DNA of 64,000 nucleotides from Ramlibacter cellulosilyticus (GTDB taxonomy: Bacteria; Pseudomonadota; Gammaproteobacteria; Burkholderiales; Burkholderiaceae_C). The notes beneath the pieces were generated by a model. The model was given only the letters and a program-made list of their open reading frames with translations, did not search any database and had not been told where the DNA came from. The stretch spans positions 142,763 to 206,762 of the forward strand of contig NZ_JACORT010000012.1 of the NCBI RefSeq assembly GCF_014297465.1, read 5' to 3'. The position numbers and the translations under genes are program-made. Positions 35,984-44,213 of the stretch are shown here, in pieces (within the stretch, counting starts at the first letter, position 1; each line of letters opens with the position of its first letter).

Positions 35984-37014
35984 GCGCGGGCCGCCGCGAA
36001 CCGCACCAGCTCGGTGGCGAGCTCGGGCAGGGCGTCCACCTCGGCGAGGGCGCGCACCGCGGTGTCGTTCCACGCCGCGAGGTCGATCGGCGGCAACGGG
36101 CCCGCGGCGACCCCGTTCCACGCCAGGAAAAAGTCACGCTGGTCCGCAGGCGGCTGCAGCCAGGCGAGGAAGGCTTCCAGCTTGGCGTGGTGGGCGAGGT
36201 CGTCCTGGGGATAGACCTGCCACAGGAGCGGGACCCCGGCGAGCAGTCCGCGCACCACCGAGTCCTCTCCGCGGACGAAATTCAGGTCGCAGGACCACAG
36301 CAGTTCGTCGTAGGCCCGTTGGGCGAGCAGGGGCAGCCAGTGCAGGCGCAGGTTGCCGGTGTCCCGTGCGCCAGCGGCCCGGACGGCAGCGGCCGCGCGT
36401 CCGGAGGTGACCAGCAGGTGCGCCGACGCTTCGCCGGCAGCCAGTTGTGCCAGCAGCTGCGGCAGTGCCGCGGGTTCGTAGCAGAACAGGCTCACCACGC
36501 GCTCTCCGGGCGCGATGCCGAATCGACGCCGCCAGGCAGCGCGGTCGAACCCCGCGCGACGCGCAGCCAGGTCCCGCTCACGCAGCAGCCCGCCCGTACG
36601 CGTGCTGAAGCCCGGATAGAAGAAGTGCTTGGTGAGTCCCGCCCCCGGCCCCGACATCACCGGCGAGGGCAGGCCGTGGCTGCGCTCGACGTACCCCTCG
36701 GCCGAGAGGTATTCGAGGTTGATCCACGCGGGAGGCCGCGCGCCCGCCGCCATGCGCGCGACAAAGGCCGGGGGCGGATCGCAGCCGAAAGCCTCCACCG
36801 CCACGTCGCCGGGCTCCTCGTGCGGCAGCGGGTCGCGCCAGGGCAGCACCTCCACGCCGGGCGCGCGCTGCGGGGCCATCCACGCGAGCATGGAGCTGTC
36901 GTCCATCCAGAGGCGGACCGTTTCCCCGCGCGCGGCGAGCTCCGCCGCCACGCGCCAGCACACGCCCGCGTCGCCGTGGTTGTCGATGACCCGACAGAAA
37001 AGGTCCCAGCGCAT
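35974..37014 (-). CDS. earP: EF-P arginine rhamnosyltransferase EarP
   Basis: 346 residues, GT-B-like glycosyltransferase (DUF2331). It transfers rhamnose from dTDP-rhamnose to Arg32 of EF-P. The N-terminal catalytic aspartates appear in FCRVIDNHGDAGVCWR (Asp11, Asp15), and the nucleotide-sugar site in NFVRGEDSVVRGLLAGVPLLWQVYPQ. Placement next to efp with Arg32 confirms the assignment. TATTAT on the minus strand ends 8 nt before the ATG. Only 19 bp separate it from divergent uvrC. dTDP-rhamnose genes are not in the window. Confidence 0.96.
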   Translation of the reverse strand: MRWDLFCRVIDNHGDAGVCWRVAAELAARGETVRLWMDDSSMLAWMAPQRAPGVEVLPWRDPLPHEEPGDVAVEAFGCDPPPAFVARMAAGARPPAWINLEYLSAEGYVERSHGLPSPVMSGPGAGLTKHFFYPGFSTRTGGLLRERDLAARRAGFDRAAWRRRFGIAPGERVVSLFCYEPAALPQLLAQLAAGEASAHLLVTSGRAAAAVRAAGARDTGNLRLHWLPLLAQRAYDELLWSCDLNFVRGEDSVVRGLLAGVPLLWQVYPQDDLAHHAKLEAFLAWLQPPADQRDFFLAWNGVAAGPLPPIDLAAWNDTAVRALAEVDALPELATELVRFAAARATI

Positions 37015-37021
37015 CGGCCCG

Positions 37022-37028
37022 GATAATA
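37022..37028. promoter_or_regulatory. shared symmetric -10 element between earP and uvrC
   Basis: GATAATA gives GATAAT ending 6 nt before uvrC on the plus strand and TATTAT ending 8 nt before earP on the minus strand. Both starts would be leaderless or nearly so. Any -35 contacts must fall inside the opposite gene; no good -35 hexamer is visible on either side. Confidence 0.5.
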
Positions 37029-37033
37029 GGTGA

Positions 37034-39097
37034 ATGCATTCCGAGGAACTGCTCGCGCAGGTGGCGGCGCTGCCCGGCCTGCCGGGCGTCTACCGCTACT
37101 ACGACGCCGAGGGCACCGTGCTCTACGTGGGGAAGGCGCGCAACCTGAAGAAGCGCGTCTCCAGCTACTTCACGAAGAACCACGGCGGCACGCGCATCGG
37201 CCACATGGTCGGAAAGATCACGAAGCTCGAGACCACCGTCGTGCGCTCGGAAGCCGAGGCGCTGCTGCTCGAGAACAACCTGATCAAGACGCTGGCGCCG
37301 CGCTACAACATCCTGTTCCGCGACGACAAGAGCTATCCCTACCTGAAGATCACCGGCTCGCCCGAGCGGCTGCCCGTGACGAAGGAGGGCGCGCTGGCGA
37401 TGCCTTCCGCCTTTCCGCGGGTCGCGTACTACCGCGGTTCCGTCGACCGCAAGCACCGCTACTTCGGGCCGTACCCCAGCGCCTGGGCGGTGAAGGAGTC
37501 CATCCAGCTGCTGCAGAAGGTGTTCCGCCTGCGCACCTGCGAGGACACGGTGTTCGCCAACCGCACGCGGCCCTGCCTGCTGTACCAGATCAAGCGCTGC
37601 ACCGGCCCTTGCGTCAACCTGATCACGCCGCAGGCCTACCAGCAGGACGTGCTGAACGCCGAAGCCTTCCTGCGCGGCGACGCGCAGAGCGTGCTGAATG
37701 CGCTCGAGGCGCGCATGCTGGAGCACGCCGGGAAGCTGGAGTTCGAGCAGGCCGCGGAACTGCGCAACCAGATGGGCGCCCTGTCCAAGGTGCTGCACCA
37801 GCAGTCGGTGGAGACGGCGTCGGACAAGGACGTGGACATCCTGGCCGTGCGGGTGCAGGGCGGCAAGGCATGCGTGAACCTGGCGATGATCCGCGGCGGC
37901 CGCCACCTGGGCGACCGCGCCTACTTTCCCAGCCACCTCGAGGACGCGTCGGTCGTCCAGGAGTTCGACGACGCCGAGGACGCCGTGCGGGCGCAACCGA
38001 TCGAGGAGCAGGTGCTGGAAGCCTTCATCGCGCAGCACTACATCGGCGTGCCGCTGCCGTCGGCGCTGATCACGAGCCATCCCGTGCAGCCCGAACTCGT
38101 CGAGGCGCTGTCCTCGCAGGCGGGCAGCCGCATCGGCGCCGTGCACAACCCCCGTGGCCAGCGCCGCCTGTGGCTGGAGATGGCGGAGAAGAACGCGGAA
38201 CTGCAGCTCGCGCGCCTGCTGGCGGAAGAGGGCTCGCAGCAGGCCCGCACGCGCGCGCTGGTGGATGCGCTGGACCTGGCGCCGGACCACCTGGACACTT
38301 TCCGCGTGGAGTGCTTCGACATCTCGCATACGGCGGGCGAGGCGACGCAGGCGTCCTGCGTGGTCTTCCACCACCACCAGATGCAGAACCGCGAGTACCG
38401 GCGCTACAACATCGAGGGCATCACGCCCGGCGACGACTATGCGGCCATGCGCCAGGTGCTGACGCGCCGCTACGCGCGGCTGGCGCAGGCGGGGCGGGAC
38501 ACGCCGGACGCGACGCCGTCGGAGGAGCAGGAAGCCGCGGAGGTCGCCGCAGTGGAGATCGCCGAAGCGCCCGTGGTGGCCGAAGCGCCCGCGCAGGAGG
38601 AAGCGGCACCGAAGCGTGTGAAGGTCGGCGGGGGCGGCAGCGCCCAGCGCCTGCCGGACCTCGTGCTGGTCGACGGCGGCCGGGGCCAGGTGAGCATGGC
38701 CCGCGAGGTGTTCGCGGAGCTGGGGCTGGACCTGTCCGTGATCGTCGGGGTGGAAAAGGGCGAGGGCCGCAAGGTGGGCCTGGAGGAGCTCGTGTTCGCC
38801 GACGGCCGCGAGAAGGTCTACCTGGGGCGCGAATCCGCGGCCCTGATGCTGATCGCCCAGATCCGCGACGAGGCGCACCGCTTCGCCATCACCGGCATGC
38901 GCGCGCGCCGCGCCCGGGTGCGGGTGGGCGGCAGCCAGCTGGAGGAGATCCCCGGCGTGGGCGCCAAGAAAAGGGCGCGGCTGCTGCAGCGTTTCGGGGG
39001 CGTGCGCGGCGTGGCGGCGGCCAGCGTGGAGGACATCGCCACGGTGGAAGGCATCTCCCGCGAACTGGCGGAAGAAATCTATCGCGCATTGCATTGA
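37034..39097 (+). CDS. uvrC: UvrABC system protein C
   Basis: Excinuclease subunit that makes both incisions in nucleotide excision repair; 687 residues. GIY-YIG domain at the N-terminus (LPGVYRYYDAEG, LYVGKARNLKKRV), UVR motif EFEQAAELRNQMGAL near 240, RNase H-like C-terminal nuclease with FDISHTAGEATQAS and LVLVDGGRGQ, and tandem HhH at the end (IPGVGAKKRARLLQRFGGV). An Ala/Glu-rich insert of about 45 residues (about 495-540) separates the nuclease halves. Confidence 0.97.
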   Translation: MHSEELLAQVAALPGLPGVYRYYDAEGTVLYVGKARNLKKRVSSYFTKNHGGTRIGHMVGKITKLETTVVRSEAEALLLENNLIKTLAPRYNILFRDDKSYPYLKITGSPERLPVTKEGALAMPSAFPRVAYYRGSVDRKHRYFGPYPSAWAVKESIQLLQKVFRLRTCEDTVFANRTRPCLLYQIKRCTGPCVNLITPQAYQQDVLNAEAFLRGDAQSVLNALEARMLEHAGKLEFEQAAELRNQMGALSKVLHQQSVETASDKDVDILAVRVQGGKACVNLAMIRGGRHLGDRAYFPSHLEDASVVQEFDDAEDAVRAQPIEEQVLEAFIAQHYIGVPLPSALITSHPVQPELVEALSSQAGSRIGAVHNPRGQRRLWLEMAEKNAELQLARLLAEEGSQQARTRALVDALDLAPDHLDTFRVECFDISHTAGEATQASCVVFHHHQMQNREYRRYNIEGITPGDDYAAMRQVLTRRYARLAQAGRDTPDATPSEEQEAAEVAAVEIAEAPVVAEAPAQEEAAPKRVKVGGGGSAQRLPDLVLVDGGRGQVSMAREVFAELGLDLSVIVGVEKGEGRKVGLEELVFADGREKVYLGRESAALMLIAQIRDEAHRFAITGMRARRARVRVGGSQLEEIPGVGAKKRARLLQRFGGVRGVAAASVEDIATVEGISRELAEEIYRALH

Positions 39098-39133
39098 AGG
39101 GCGGGTGCGCCGCGTCATGCACAATCGGGGTCC

Positions 39134-39703
39134 ATGTTCTTCACGGTCCCGACGCTCCTGACCTGGACGCGCATCGTCGCCATCCCGCTGCTGGTGGGGG
39201 TGTTCTACATCGGGCTGCGGCCGGAGGTGCAGAACCTCGTGGCCACCGTGATGTTCATCGTCTTCGCCGCCACCGACTGGCTGGACGGCTACCTGGCCCG
39301 CAAGCTGAACCAGACGTCCTCTTTCGGCGCCTTCCTGGATCCGGTCGCGGACAAGTTCCTGGTCTGCGCCTCGCTGCTGGTGCTGGTGCACCTGAAGCGC
39401 GCGGACGTCTTCGTGGCCCTGATCATCATCGGCCGCGAGATCGCCATCTCCGCGCTGCGCGAATGGATGGCGCAGATCGGCGCGTCCAAGAGCGTGGCCG
39501 TGCACATGCTGGGCAAGCTGAAGACCACGGTGCAGATGATCGCGATCCCCTTCCTGCTGTACGACGGCCACCTGTTCGGGGCCATCGACACGGCGCTGTG
39601 GGGCACCTGGCTGATCTGGATCGCCGCCATCCTGACCGTGTGGTCGATGATCTACTACCTGCGCAAGGCGCTGCCGGAAATCCGCCGGCGCGTGAACCGC
39701 TGA
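39134..39703 (+). CDS. pgsA: CDP-diacylglycerol--glycerol-3-phosphate 3-phosphatidyltransferase
   Basis: 189-residue inner-membrane enzyme making phosphatidylglycerophosphate. The CDP-alcohol phosphotransferase signature D-G-AR-G-D-D is intact in DWLDGYLARKLN and FGAFLDPVADK. Five to six TM helices. It follows uvrC by 36 nt, a common order. CACAAT ends 8 nt before the ATG, so an independent leaderless transcript is possible. Confidence 0.96.
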   Translation: MFFTVPTLLTWTRIVAIPLLVGVFYIGLRPEVQNLVATVMFIVFAATDWLDGYLARKLNQTSSFGAFLDPVADKFLVCASLLVLVHLKRADVFVALIIIGREIAISALREWMAQIGASKSVAVHMLGKLKTTVQMIAIPFLLYDGHLFGAIDTALWGTWLIWIAAILTVWSMIYYLRKALPEIRRRVNR

Positions 39704-39710
39704 CGAACAC

Positions 39711-40625
39711 ATGACGGCTGCCGTGGGCGAGCGGGCCGATCCGCTGGTGCGGGCGATGCCCGCGGTGTTCGTCCTCATCTGGAGCACCGGCTTCATCGTC
39801 GCGCGCTACGGGATGCCGCATGCGCCGCCCATGAAGTTCCTGGCCTGGCGCTATGCGCTGTCCGTGGCGGCCTTCCTGGCGTGGGCGCTGCTGGCGCGCG
39901 CCGCCTGGCCGCGCGACCGCCGCCAGCTGATGCACCTCGCCGTCACCGGCATCCTGATGCACGCCGGCTACCTGGGCGGCGTCTGGGCCGCGGTGAAGGC
40001 CGGCATGGGCGCGGGGCTCGCGGCGCTGCTGGTCGGCCTGCAACCGGTGCTGACGGCCATCTGGATCTCCACGCAGGGCGGGCGCGTCGGCGCGCGCCAA
40101 TGGCTGGGCCTGGGGCTGGGGCTCGCCGGCCTGCTGCTGGTGGTGTGGCAGAAGCTGGGCCTGGGCGAAGTCGGTCCGCTCAACCTCGCCTTCGCGACCA
40201 TCGCGCTGTTCGCCATCACCGCCGGGACGCTGTACCAGAAGCGCTTCGTCGCGCCCTGCGACGTCCGCACGGCCAACCTCGTGCAGCTGGCCGCGGCCTT
40301 CGCCGTGACGCTGCCGCTCGCGCTGCTGGAACGGGAAGGCATGCGCTGGTCGCTCGCCGACGGCAGCCTCAACCCCCAGTTGTTCGGCGCGCTCGCGTGG
40401 TCCGTGCTGGGCCTGACGCTGGGCGGCAGCTCGCTGCTGTACCTGCTGATCCAGCGTGGCGCGGCCACGAGCGTGACCAGCCTCATGTACCTCGTGCCGC
40501 CGACGACGGCGCTCATGGCGTGGGTGCTGTTCGGGGAACCGATCACGATGCTGATCGTGGCCGGGATGGCGCTCACCGCCGTGGGCGTGAGCCTGGTCGT
40601 GCGGCCTTCCAGGGCTCGGCCCTGA
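39711..40625 (+). CDS. EamA/DMT family transporter
   Basis: 304 residues with ten predicted TM helices arranged as two EamA repeats; second-repeat ends LMYLVPPTTALMAWVLFGEPIT and GMALTAVGVSLVV are characteristic. Substrate unknown. It starts 8 nt after pgsA, so it is probably co-transcribed. Its last 53 nt overlap the convergent LysR gene. Confidence 0.9.
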   Translation: MTAAVGERADPLVRAMPAVFVLIWSTGFIVARYGMPHAPPMKFLAWRYALSVAAFLAWALLARAAWPRDRRQLMHLAVTGILMHAGYLGGVWAAVKAGMGAGLAALLVGLQPVLTAIWISTQGGRVGARQWLGLGLGLAGLLLVVWQKLGLGEVGPLNLAFATIALFAITAGTLYQKRFVAPCDVRTANLVQLAAAFAVTLPLALLEREGMRWSLADGSLNPQLFGALAWSVLGLTLGGSSLLYLLIQRGAATSVTSLMYLVPPTTALMAWVLFGEPITMLIVAGMALTAVGVSLVVRPSRARP

Positions 40626-41523
40626 ACTTCTCGGCGAGGAAGTCCACCAGCAGCCGGATGCGCTTGGGCGTGGTCGCCGTCTGCGGCGCCAGCCAGTGGA
40701 TGTCCGCGTCGGCCATCGCGTAGGCCGGCAGCACCCGCACCAGCTCGCCGCTGGCGAGCGCCCCGGCGATGTCCCACAGGCTGCGCAGCATGATGCCGCG
40801 ACCGGCCACGCACCAGTCACGCACCAGTTCACCGGAGTTGCTGGAAAGCGGGCCGCCCACGCGCACGCGCGCCTCGGTGCGGTCGCGTTCCCGCTGCAGG
40901 CGCCAGACGTCGAAGCGTTCGTTCTCGCGCACGACGAGGCAGTCGTGGGCAGCGAGATCCTCCAGTGTCGCCGGCGTGCCGCGCTCGCGCAGGTAGGAAG
41001 GGGCGGCGACCAGCACGCGCTGGTTGCGCGCGAGCCTGCGCCCCGTCCATTCGCTGGCGCGCTGGCCGCGCACCGCCCAGAGCCAGACGGCCCCGTCGAA
41101 ACCTTCGACGGCGAGGTCGGGCAGTTGCTCGGTGAGCTGCAATTGCACCTCCAGCTGCGGATGGCGCTGCTGGAACTCCGCGATGGCAGGGCCCACCCAC
41201 ACGCGGCCGAAGCCGAAGGTCGCGGCGAGGCGGATGCGGCCCACGGGTTCGCGGTGCCGCTCCTGCAGCTCGGCTTCCATGGCCTGGAAGCCGGCGAGCA
41301 GCTCGCGCGCGCGCTCGCAGAGCGCTTCGCCCTCCGGCGTGGGCACGACCTTGCGCGTGGTGCGCTGGAAGAGCTTGACCCCCAGCCGGCCTTCCAGCGC
41401 GGCGAGGCGCTTGGTGACCACCGACGGCACGACGTCCGCGGCCGCCGCGGCGCCCGCGAGGCTGCCGTGCTCGCGGATGGCGAGCAGCAGCTCGAGGTCG
41501 GGGCGGTCGAGGTTTGGCTTCAT
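40573..41523 (-). CDS. LysR-family transcriptional regulator
   Basis: 316 residues. N-terminal winged HTH (LLLAIREHGSLAGAAAAADVVPSVVTKRLAALEGRLG; first 60 residues), linker helix, then a periplasmic-binding-protein-like effector domain beginning GRIRLAATFGFGR. It diverges from the hydrolase/dehydrogenase pair 75 nt away, the classic LTTR arrangement, so it probably controls that pair in response to a pathway intermediate. Confidence 0.92.
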   Translation of the reverse strand: MKPNLDRPDLELLLAIREHGSLAGAAAAADVVPSVVTKRLAALEGRLGVKLFQRTTRKVVPTPEGEALCERARELLAGFQAMEAELQERHREPVGRIRLAATFGFGRVWVGPAIAEFQQRHPQLEVQLQLTEQLPDLAVEGFDGAVWLWAVRGQRASEWTGRRLARNQRVLVAAPSYLRERGTPATLEDLAAHDCLVVRENERFDVWRLQRERDRTEARVRVGGPLSSNSGELVRDWCVAGRGIMLRSLWDIAGALASGELVRVLPAYAMADADIHWLAPQTATTPKRIRLLVDFLAEKFRAEPWKAARPGSRPRR

Positions 41524-41598
41524 TGCTGCCGGATGGGAAAGAATGGCTTGCCGGATTATTGCTGGTGCCGGCCGCTGCGCGGTGCCAGAATCGCCGCC

Positions 41599-42483
41599 AT
41601 GCTGCAAGGCTTCGAACGGCTCACCCTCCAGCGCGACGGCGTCGCGCTGAACGTCCGCCGTGCGGGGCAGGGTGCGCCCTTGCTGCTGCTGCACGGCCAC
41701 CCGCAGACGCACGCGATGTGGCACCGCGTCGCGCCGGCGTTGGCCGAGCACTTCGCGCTCGTGCTGCCGGACCTGCGCGGCTACGGCGACTCCGGGCGTC
41801 CGCCCGCCGGCGACGCGTCCACCGCGTACAGCAAGCGCGAGATGGCCCTGGACGCGATGCACGTGATGCGCGAACTCGGCCACGAAAGCTTCCAGGTGCT
41901 CGCGCACGACCGCGGCGCGCGCGTGGCGCACCGCCTCGCGCTGGACCATCCGCGGGCCGTCGAACGCCTGCTGCTGCTGGACATCGCGCCGACGCTCGCC
42001 ATGTACCGCAACACCAGCGAAGCCTTTGCCCGCGCCTACTGGCACTGGTTCTTCCTGATCCAGCCGGGGCCGCTGCCCGAGGCGCTGATCGCGTCCGACC
42101 CCGTGCGCTACGTGCGCAGCGTGATGGGCGCGCGCCATGCCGGTCTCGCCGCCTTCGCGCCGCAGGCGCTGGCCGAATACGAGCGCTGCGCCGCCCTCCC
42201 GGGCACGGCGGCATCCGTCGTCGCCGACTACCGCGCGAGCGCCGGCATCGACCTCGCGCACGACCAGGCCGATGCCGACGCCGGTCGCCGGCTCGCGCAG
42301 CCGCTGCGCGTGCTGTGGGGCGAGCACGGCGCGGTGGGCCGCTGCTTCGACGTGCCGGCGCTGTGGCGCGCAGCCGCCGACGATTTCACCGGCCGCAGCG
42401 TCCCCTGCGGCCACTACATCGCGGAAGAGGCCCCCGCCCTTCTGCTGGACGAATCCCTCGCCTTTTTCAGGAGCACCAAGTGA
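41599..42483 (+). CDS. alpha/beta hydrolase, haloacetate (fluoroacetate) dehalogenase-like
   Basis: 294 residues. The fluoroacetate-dehalogenase set is complete by eye: nucleophile Asp104 with Arg105 and Arg108 in HDRGARVAHR (carboxylate clamp), Asp128 in LLDIAPT, His149-Trp150 in YWHWFFLIQPGPLP (halide pocket), and catalytic His272 in CGHYIAEEAP. The oxyanion HGHPQ loop and the DLRGYGDS turn fit the epoxide-hydrolase/dehalogenase branch. It would replace a halogen at C2 by OH. CAGAAT ends 7 nt before the ATG. The stop overlaps the next GTG. Confidence 0.85.
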   Translation: MLQGFERLTLQRDGVALNVRRAGQGAPLLLLHGHPQTHAMWHRVAPALAEHFALVLPDLRGYGDSGRPPAGDASTAYSKREMALDAMHVMRELGHESFQVLAHDRGARVAHRLALDHPRAVERLLLLDIAPTLAMYRNTSEAFARAYWHWFFLIQPGPLPEALIASDPVRYVRSVMGARHAGLAAFAPQALAEYERCAALPGTAASVVADYRASAGIDLAHDQADADAGRRLAQPLRVLWGEHGAVGRCFDVPALWRAAADDFTGRSVPCGHYIAEEAPALLLDESLAFFRSTK

Positions 42484-43565
42484 GCAAGAAGCGCATCGCC
42501 GTCATCCCCGGGGACGGCATCGGCAAGGAAGTCATGCCCGAGGGCCTGCGCGTCGTGGACGCCGCCGCCCGCAAGTTCGGCATCGACCTCGCCTTCGACC
42601 ATTTCGATTTCGCCAGCTGGGACTTCTGCGAAAAGCACGGCAAGTACATGCCGGACGACTGGAAGGACAAGGTGGGCAGCCATGACGCGCTGTTCTTCGG
42701 CGCCGTGGGCTGGCCGGAGAAGATCCCCGACCACGTGTCGCTGTGGCAGTCCCTGCTGCTGTTCCGCCGCGAGTTCGACCAGTACGTCAACCTGCGTCCC
42801 GCCCGCCTCATGCCCGGCATCATCGCCCCCGTCGTGCGCAAGGACGGCAGCCGCCGCGAACCGGGCGAGATCGACATGTACATCGTGCGCGAGAACACCG
42901 AGGGCGAGTACAGCAGCATCGGCGGCCGCATGTACCCCGGCACCGAGCGCGAGATCGTCATGCAGGAGACGGTGATGTCGCGCCACGGCGTGGACCGCGT
43001 GCTGAAGTTCGCCTTCGACCTCGCGCAGTCCCGTCCCAAGAAGCACCTGACCAGCGCCACCAAGTCCAACGGCATCGCGATCACCATGCCGTACTGGGAC
43101 GAGCGCGTGGCGGAGATGGCGAAGCAGTATCCGGACGTCAGGACGGACAAGTTCCACATCGACATCCTGACGGCGCACTTCGTGCAGCGCCCCGACTTCT
43201 TCGACGTGGTGGTGGCGAGCAACCTGTTCGGCGACATCCTGTCCGACCTGGGTCCGGCCTGCACCGGCACCATCGGCATCGCGCCCTCCGCCAACCTGAA
43301 CCCGGACCGCAAGTTCCCCTCGCTGTTCGAGCCCGTGCACGGCTCCGCGCCGGACATCTACGGCAAGAACATCGCCAACCCGATCGGCCAGATCTGGTGC
43401 GGCGCGATGATGCTGGACTTCCTGGGGCACAAGGAAGCGCACGACGCGATCCTGAAGGCGATCGAGGCCGTGCTGGACCCGAAGTCGGGCGCCCCGCGCA
43501 CCGGCGACATCGGCGGCAAGGCGAGCACCACCGACGTGGGCAAGGCGGTGGCCGCGGCGCTGTAA
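42480..43565 (+). CDS. tartrate dehydrogenase/decarboxylase or D-malate dehydrogenase
   Basis: 361 residues from GTG overlapping the hydrolase stop (GTGA). Beta-decarboxylating dehydrogenase: VIPGDGIGKEVMPEGLRV, the Arg-rich substrate segment LRPARLMPG, IVRENTEGEYSSIGG, metal Asps in GDILSDLGP and the adenine loop EPVHGSAPDIYGKNIANP. The NTEG and tail features match TtuC/DmlA rather than isopropylmalate dehydrogenase. It oxidises D-malate or tartrate with NAD+ and Mn2+. Coupling with a dehalogenase-like enzyme suggests successive steps on a halo/hydroxy acid. Confidence 0.9.
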   Translation: MSKKRIAVIPGDGIGKEVMPEGLRVVDAAARKFGIDLAFDHFDFASWDFCEKHGKYMPDDWKDKVGSHDALFFGAVGWPEKIPDHVSLWQSLLLFRREFDQYVNLRPARLMPGIIAPVVRKDGSRREPGEIDMYIVRENTEGEYSSIGGRMYPGTEREIVMQETVMSRHGVDRVLKFAFDLAQSRPKKHLTSATKSNGIAITMPYWDERVAEMAKQYPDVRTDKFHIDILTAHFVQRPDFFDVVVASNLFGDILSDLGPACTGTIGIAPSANLNPDRKFPSLFEPVHGSAPDIYGKNIANPIGQIWCGAMMLDFLGHKEAHDAILKAIEAVLDPKSGAPRTGDIGGKASTTDVGKAVAAAL

Positions 43566-43620
43566 GCCGTCAGCCTTCGTGCGGAATGGCGGCGGCGCTG
43601 TTGTATTGCCGCATGCCGTA

Positions 43621-43649
43621 TTGACACCCCTCGCGGCGCTGTTTCTAAT
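43621..43649 (+). promoter_or_regulatory. sigma-70 promoter of the HU gene
   Basis: Perfect -35 TTGACA (43621-43626), 17-nt spacer, -10 TCTAAT (43644-43649). The HU start is 137 nt downstream, leaving a GC-rich leader. Confidence 0.75.
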
Positions 43650-43786
43650 CGGCGCCAGTGGCTGCAAGGCCGCCCGCACTGTCTCCCCTTCCCGCCACGC
43701 CTGCCCCGCCGGGGCCGCGTCTCGGGAACGGGAGACAAATTTTTGGACCGCAAGGGTCGACAAACATTCCTGCAAGAGGGGCACCC

Positions 43787-44059
43787 ATGAACAAGACCGA
43801 ACTGATCGAGCACATCGCCAAACACGCCGACATCTCCAAGGCCGCGGCCACCCGCGCCCTGGAGTCCATGATCGGCGCGGTGAAGACCACCCTGAAGAAG
43901 GGCGGGTCGGTGTCGCTGGTCGGTTTCGGCACGTTCGCGGTGGGCAAGAGGGCCGCCCGCAGCGGCCGGAATCCCCGGACCGGCGCACAGATTAAAATCA
44001 AGGCCGCCAAGGTACCCAAGTTCCGTCCTGGCAAGGCGCTGAAGGATGCGCTGAACTGA
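43787..44059 (+). CDS. hupB: HU family DNA-binding protein
   Basis: 90-residue histone-like protein. Dimer-forming N-terminal helices (MNKTELIEHIAKHADISKAAA), then GFGTFAVGKRAARSGRNPRTG covering the DNA-intercalating arm with its Pro, and a basic end (KPGKALKD-like, here RPGKALKDALN). Bends and compacts DNA. AAGAGGGGCACCC precedes the ATG. Order HU / tRNA-Val / ppiD is common in Burkholderiales. Confidence 0.96.
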   Translation: MNKTELIEHIAKHADISKAAATRALESMIGAVKTTLKKGGSVSLVGFGTFAVGKRAARSGRNPRTGAQIKIKAAKVPKFRPGKALKDALN

Positions 44060-44075
44060 GACGGATCACCCGGTG

Positions 44076-44151
44076 GGGTGCTTAGCTCAGCTGGTAGAGC
44101 GGCGCCCTTACAAGGCGTAGGTCGGCGGTTCGATCCCGTCAGCACCCACCA
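44076..44151 (+). tRNA. tRNA-Val (anticodon TAC)
   Basis: 76 nt with encoded CCA. Acceptor stem GGGTGCT pairs with AGCACCC, D-loop AGCTCAGCTGGTAGAGC, anticodon loop CTTACAA (TAC), T-arm GGCGGTTCGATCCCGTC. It sits 16 nt after the HU stop. Confidence 0.97.
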
Positions 44152-44156
44152 CGATG

Positions 44157-44186
44157 AAAGGCGAACCGCGGTTCGCCTTTTTGTTT
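44157..44186 (+). terminator. terminator after tRNA-Val
   Basis: Perfect palindrome AAAGGCGAACCG / CGGTTCGCCTTT followed by TTGTTTGTT. It ends the HU/tRNA transcript and shows that the ppiD start at 44214, after the hairpin, is the better one. Confidence 0.85.
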
Positions 44187-44213
44187 GTTCCCGAGACCGA
44201 GAGTCCCGACACC

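Noticed and set aside
44154..44213. Earlier in-frame start for ppiD
   Set aside because: It lies within the tRNA-Val terminator hairpin and would add a polar stretch before the TM anchor.
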